The notes below the pieces were generated by a model. The model worked only from the letters and a program-made list of their open reading frames with translations. It ran no database searches and was not told the origin of the DNA. A program made the position numbers and the translations under genes. A DNA stretch of 64,000 bases from Acuticoccus sp. I52.16.1. Lineage in GTDB: Bacteria; Pseudomonadota; Alphaproteobacteria; Rhizobiales; Amorphaceae. The stretch covers positions 1,488,001 through 1,552,000 of the forward strand of contig NZ_CP094828.1 in NCBI RefSeq assembly GCF_022865125.1. Reading direction: 5' to 3'. Below are positions 60,494 to 64,000 of this stretch, one piece after another (position 1 is the stretch's first letter; the number at the start of each line of letters is the position of its first letter).

Positions 60494-63363
60494 GGGTCCT
60501 CTCGGTCGACCCCTGCGACCCCTTCCTGCCGACGCTGGCCGCGCGCCTCGCCGATGGGACGCTCTGGCCGGGCGGCATGCCGGACGACCCGCTGGCCCTC
60601 GGCGACGCCACCGTCTACCTGCCCACCCGCCGCGCCGCCCGCGCCCTCGCCACCGCCTTCCTCGACGTCGCCCCGGGCGCGGCCACCGTGTTGCCGCGCA
60701 TCGAAGCGCTCGGCGACCCCGAGGAGGTGCCCGAGGGTCGCGCCGGCGTCATGGGTCAGCTCGAGGCGCGGGTCGTCCTGGCGCGGCTGATCCGCACCTG
60801 GGCCGGGGCGATCGAGCCGCGCGATCCGGGGATGCGCCCGCTCGTCTCGACCTCCGGCCCGGACTCGGTGCGCCTCGCCGACGACCTCCTCGCCCTGCTC
60901 GACCAGGTGGAGACCCAGGAGGCCGACTGGCGGGATCTGCCGGGGCTGGTGGAGCGGACCGACCTCGCCGCCCACTGGAAGATCACCACCGACTTCCTGA
61001 CCATCGCCACCGAGGCGTGGCCCGCCCATCTCGCCGCCGCCGAGAAGATCACCGAGGCCGCCGCCCGCCGTGCCGACGCCGAGGCCGCAGCCCGCCATAT
61101 CGCGGAAGCGCGCGGCCCCATCGTCGTCGCCGGCTCCACCGGGTCGATCCCGGCGACGCGCCGGCTGATCTCTGCGATCGCCGAGAGCCCCTGGGGCGTC
61201 GTCGTGCTGCCGGGGTTCGACCGCGCCGCGGACCCGGCCGACTGGGGCGCCCTCGCCGAGGCGCACGACGCGCCCGGCCATGTGCAATACGGCATGAAGC
61301 AGCTCGTCGACACGCTGGGGATCGCCCCGGAGGGCGTCGCCCGGCTCGCACCGCCGGCGCCCTCCGCGACGCCCGCCGCCCGCACCGCGACCCTCGCCGC
61401 CTCGCTGCGCCCGGCCGCCGCCACCGGCGCCTGGCGCGAGGACCGCATGAACGCCGGCGTCGCCGAAGCGTTCGACGGGCTGACGATGGTCGAGGCGGCG
61501 GACGAGCGCGAGGAGGCCGCCGCCATCGCGATCGCCATGCGCCAGTCCGTGGCGCTGGGCGAGACGGTCGCGCTCATCACCCCGCACCGTGCGCTGGCCC
61601 GGCGCGTGACGCATCAGCTCCGCCTGTGGGACATCCGGGTCGACGACTCGGGCGGCGAGCCGCTGGCGACGACGCCGGCCGGGGTGCTCGCCCGCCTCGT
61701 CGCCGCGACCGCGTTCGGTGGCGGCGCGGCGGAGTGGCTGGCGCTCCTGAAGCACGCGGGCCTCGCGATCGAGGCCGAGCCGGGCGCCGTCGCCGCGGTG
61801 GAGCGGCTGCTGCGCGGCCCTCGCATCGGCCCCGGCCGCATGTTCGACGCGATGGCCAGCAAGGAGCCGGCCGCCGCGCTCGCCGAGACCCTGCGCACCG
61901 CCTACGCACCGCTCCTCGCGCTGTCCCGGACCGCCAGTGTCGGCACCTTCGCCGCCGCGCTGAAGACCGTGTTCGAGGCGCTCTCGGACCCTGCCCTCGG
62001 CTCGCGCGAGCCGGTCCTCGCCATGCTGACCGAGCTGGCCGAGCGGCACGAGCTGACGCTGCCCGCCGGCGACTGGCCGGCGACGTTCGAGGCGCTGATC
62101 GCCGGCATCGTCGTCCGCGCGCGACCGATCGACGACGCGGTGCGCATCCTGGGGCCGCTGGAAGCGCGGCTCCAGTCGTTCGACCACGCGGTGCTGGGCG
62201 GGCTCAACGAGGGCACCTGGCCCGCCGCGCCCGACGCCGGCCCCTGGATGAGCCGCGGCATGATGGGCGCCTTCGGGATCGACCTGCCGGAGCGCCGCAT
62301 CGGCCTCTCCGCGCACGACTTCTTCACCGCAGCGCATCAGCCGCGCGTGACGCTGACGCGCGCCCGCAAGGCCGCCGGCGAGCCGACGGTCGCCTCGCGC
62401 TGGTGGCAGCGCCTCGCCGCCTTCGCCGGGGATGCCAAAAAGCCCGCCTATGAGCGCGGCGCGGCGCTGGCCGCGTGGGCCCGCATGCTGGACGAGCGCC
62501 CCGCCGTGCGCCCGGCCCCGCGGCCCGAGCCCAAGCCGCCGGTCGCCGCCCGTCCGGCATCCTTCTCCGTCACCGAGATCGCTCGGCTGGTGCGCGATCC
62601 GTACGCCATCTACGCGCGGCGCATCCTGGGCCTGAAGCCGCTCGATCCGCTGGAGCAGGAGCCCGACGCCGGCAACCGCGGCGAGCTCTTTCACGACGTG
62701 CTCGCCCGCTTCGTCGGCGGCGGGCACCATCGCGCGGCCACCGCCGCGGACGCCGAGGACGCCTTCCGCCGCATCCTCGACGCGGCGCTGCGCGAGCTCG
62801 ACTTCGCGCCCGAAGCGCAGGCCCTCTGGGGCGCGCGGCTGCGCTACATCGCCCCCTTCATCCTGGAGGAGGAGCGCAAGCGCATGGACCGGGCGGACAC
62901 CTCGCTGGTCGAGGTCGCGGCCGTCACCGACCTTCCCGGCGGGCCGACGCTGAACGGGCGCATCGACCGCATCGACCTCGGCGCCGCGGGGGCCGAGATC
63001 GTCGACTACAAAACCGGAAATCCCCCCACCGGAAAGCAGGTCAAGAGCTTCCTGGAGCCGCAGCTTCCGCTGGAGGCGGTACTCGTGCGCGCCGGTGCCG
63101 TCGAGCGCGTGCCGACCGACATCGCGCTGACGGGCCTCACCTATGTGGCGCTCGGCGCCGGCCGCGCCCCGGTGCGCTGGGCCGAGGTGGCGGGCGAGGA
63201 GAGCGCCGCCCTTGCCGACGAGGCGCGCGCCCGCCTCACCGCGCTCCACATGCTCTACCAGAGCGAGGATCAGGGCTACCTGTCGCGCGCCCGCCCGATG
63301 CGCGACAGCGACTCCGGCGACTACGACCACCTCGCCCGCGCCGCCGAGTGGCAGAACGAATGA
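60490..63363 (+). CDS. addB: Double-strand break repair protein AddB
   Basis: 957 residues from a GTG overlapping the murU stop (GTGA). N-terminal part has VYLPTRRAARALATAFLD and GPIVVAGSTGSIPATRRLI in the inactivated helicase-like region, then HAVLGGLNEGTWPAAPDAGPWMSR. The C-terminal nuclease has FSVTEIARLVRDPYAIYARRIL, GNRGELFHDVLARF and the RecB-type site EIVDYKTGNPPT with QLPLEAVL. With AddA it resects breaks for RecA loading. It overlaps addA by four bases. Confidence 0.94.
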   Translation: MRVLSVDPCDPFLPTLAARLADGTLWPGGMPDDPLALGDATVYLPTRRAARALATAFLDVAPGAATVLPRIEALGDPEEVPEGRAGVMGQLEARVVLARLIRTWAGAIEPRDPGMRPLVSTSGPDSVRLADDLLALLDQVETQEADWRDLPGLVERTDLAAHWKITTDFLTIATEAWPAHLAAAEKITEAAARRADAEAAARHIAEARGPIVVAGSTGSIPATRRLISAIAESPWGVVVLPGFDRAADPADWGALAEAHDAPGHVQYGMKQLVDTLGIAPEGVARLAPPAPSATPAARTATLAASLRPAAATGAWREDRMNAGVAEAFDGLTMVEAADEREEAAAIAIAMRQSVALGETVALITPHRALARRVTHQLRLWDIRVDDSGGEPLATTPAGVLARLVAATAFGGGAAEWLALLKHAGLAIEAEPGAVAAVERLLRGPRIGPGRMFDAMASKEPAAALAETLRTAYAPLLALSRTASVGTFAAALKTVFEALSDPALGSREPVLAMLTELAERHELTLPAGDWPATFEALIAGIVVRARPIDDAVRILGPLEARLQSFDHAVLGGLNEGTWPAAPDAGPWMSRGMMGAFGIDLPERRIGLSAHDFFTAAHQPRVTLTRARKAAGEPTVASRWWQRLAAFAGDAKKPAYERGAALAAWARMLDERPAVRPAPRPEPKPPVAARPASFSVTEIARLVRDPYAIYARRILGLKPLDPLEQEPDAGNRGELFHDVLARFVGGGHHRAATAADAEDAFRRILDAALRELDFAPEAQALWGARLRYIAPFILEEERKRMDRADTSLVEVAAVTDLPGGPTLNGRIDRIDLGAAGAEIVDYKTGNPPTGKQVKSFLEPQLPLEAVLVRAGAVERVPTDIALTGLTYVALGAGRAPVRWAEVAGEESAALADEARARLTALHMLYQSEDQGYLSRARPMRDSDSGDYDHLARAAEWQNE

Positions 63364-64000
63364 GCCTGCGCGTCCCCCCCGAAGCCGACGACGCGCAGCG
63401 CCGCTCGTCCGACCCTGCCGCCTCCGTCTGGGTCTCGGCCAACGCCGGGGCGGGCAAGACCTACGTCTTGTCCCAACGCGTGGTACGCCTGCTCCTCTCG
63501 GGCGTCGCGCCGCGCACCATCTTGTGCCTCACCTACACCAACGCCGCGGCGGCCGAGATGGCGCAGCGCGTCTACAATGCGCTGGCGGTGCTGGCAGCGC
63601 TGCCGGACGACCGCCTCGCCGCGCACGTCGCCAAGCTCGCGCCGGACGCCGATCCCGACGCGGCGGCGCTGCGGGCGCGCACCCTCTTCGCCGAGGCGTT
63701 GGAGACGCCCGGCGGCCTCAAAGTCCAGACGATCCACGCCTTCGCGGCGGCACTCCTACGGCGCTTCCCGCTGGAGGCCAACATCTCCGGCTCGTTCCAG
63801 GTGCTCGACGACCCGATGCGCGAGGAGCTGACCGACCGCGCCATCGCCACCGTCCTCGCCCGCGCGACGCTCGACCCCGGCGGCCCGGTCGGCGACCTCG
63901 TCGACGCGATCCTGCCGCACATCTCCGACTTCGGCCTCGCCGCGAGCCTCAAGGCCGCGCTCGGCGAACGGCGCCGGCTGATCCGCTGGCTCGGCATGGG
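63360..64000 (+). CDS. addA: ATP-dependent helicase/nuclease AddA, N-terminal part
   Basis: The first 213 residues of a UvrD-type helicase, cut by the window end. Motif I VWVSANAGAGKTYVLSQRVVRLLL (about 23-46), motif Ia ILCLTYTNAAAAEMAQRV and motif Ic VQTIHAFAAALLRRFPLEA are complete. The full protein should be about 1,150 residues with a C-terminal nuclease. Translationally coupled to addB (ATGA). Confidence 0.95.
   Translation, partial: MSLRVPPEADDAQRRSSDPAASVWVSANAGAGKTYVLSQRVVRLLLSGVAPRTILCLTYTNAAAAEMAQRVYNALAVLAALPDDRLAAHVAKLAPDADPDAAALRARTLFAEALETPGGLKVQTIHAFAAALLRRFPLEANISGSFQVLDDPMREELTDRAIATVLARATLDPGGPVGDLVDAILPHISDFGLAASLKAALGERRRLIRWLGM

Noticed and set aside
60295-63330. A 1,011-codon open frame on the minus strand opposite addB and murU
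   Set aside because: It is the antisense of addB, which has clear nuclease motifs; the minus product is Gly/Arg/Ala/His-rich without any motif. High GC keeps such frames open.
1-64000. CRISPR arrays, insertion sequences, prophage or integrase genes
   Set aside because: No spaced direct repeats of CRISPR type, no transposase or integrase motifs and no phage structural genes were seen.

Overview
The window is a GC-rich, densely coded piece of an alphaproteobacterial chromosome, most likely from the Hyphomicrobiales (Rhizobiales). Pointers to this are a hisS-hisZ-hisG cluster with a eukaryal-like HisRS, GapR (DUF2312), a DivL-type cell-cycle kinase with tyrosine in the phosphoacceptor position, a fused TsaE-AmgK gene followed by murU, addB-addA, and a DUF1036 gene in front of pyruvate kinase. 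I cannot name the genus. No phage, insertion sequence, integrase or CRISPR array is visible. One tRNA gene (tRNA-Gln, TTG) is present.

Layout. 1-6.6 kb: the end of a TRAP permease, a cytosine-deaminase-like amidohydrolase, a small K+ channel, and a four-gene BMP-type ABC importer, together suggesting nucleobase/nucleoside uptake. 6.6-9.3 kb: a diheme cytochrome c, AzlCD and a TlpA-like thioredoxin. 9.3-13.5 kb (minus strand): an FtsX-type ABC system with a histidine-rich extracytoplasmic loop and a CPFC secreted protein, likely metal-related, next to alkaline phosphatase phoA, which has a good Pho box. 13.5-16.9 kb: a GntR regulator, an unusual membrane-anchored TAXI protein and a PfkB sugar kinase, then tRNA-Gln.

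17.4-21.9 kb is the most interesting part: a compact operon of a receiver protein with a KaiA-like C-terminal domain, kaiB, kaiC with conserved CII phosphosites, and a hybrid histidine kinase. It looks like a complete KaiABC-type timer with its own output kinase. 22-27.5 kb: two LysR regulators, one OxyR-like and divergent from a YeeE/YedE pair plus a persulfide-dioxygenase-type hydrolase (sulfur handling), followed by small proteins of unknown function. 28-32.5 kb: ffh, a tandem-GNAT gene, rpsP, rimM, trmD. 32.5-38.3 kb: a long-period RTX-like repeat protein, a thioesterase, hisS, hisZ and hisG. 38.5-46.4 kb: a GT39-like membrane protein, a DUF3445 protein, PepF, an L,D-transpeptidase and an M15/YcbK-like envelope protein ending in a strong terminator. 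46.4-51.7 kb: gapR, a 708-base non-coding stretch, DUF1036-pyk and a large GT2 glycosyltransferase with a repetitive N-terminus. 51.7-55.7 kb (minus): pxpCBA (5-oxoprolinase) and a class III aminotransferase. 56-64 kb: divL, tsaE-amgK, murU, addB and the start of addA, which are tightly spaced and mostly overlap by 4 bases.

Starts were chosen from Shine-Dalgarno spacing and protein alignment from memory. No database search was possible, so family names rest on recognised motifs.
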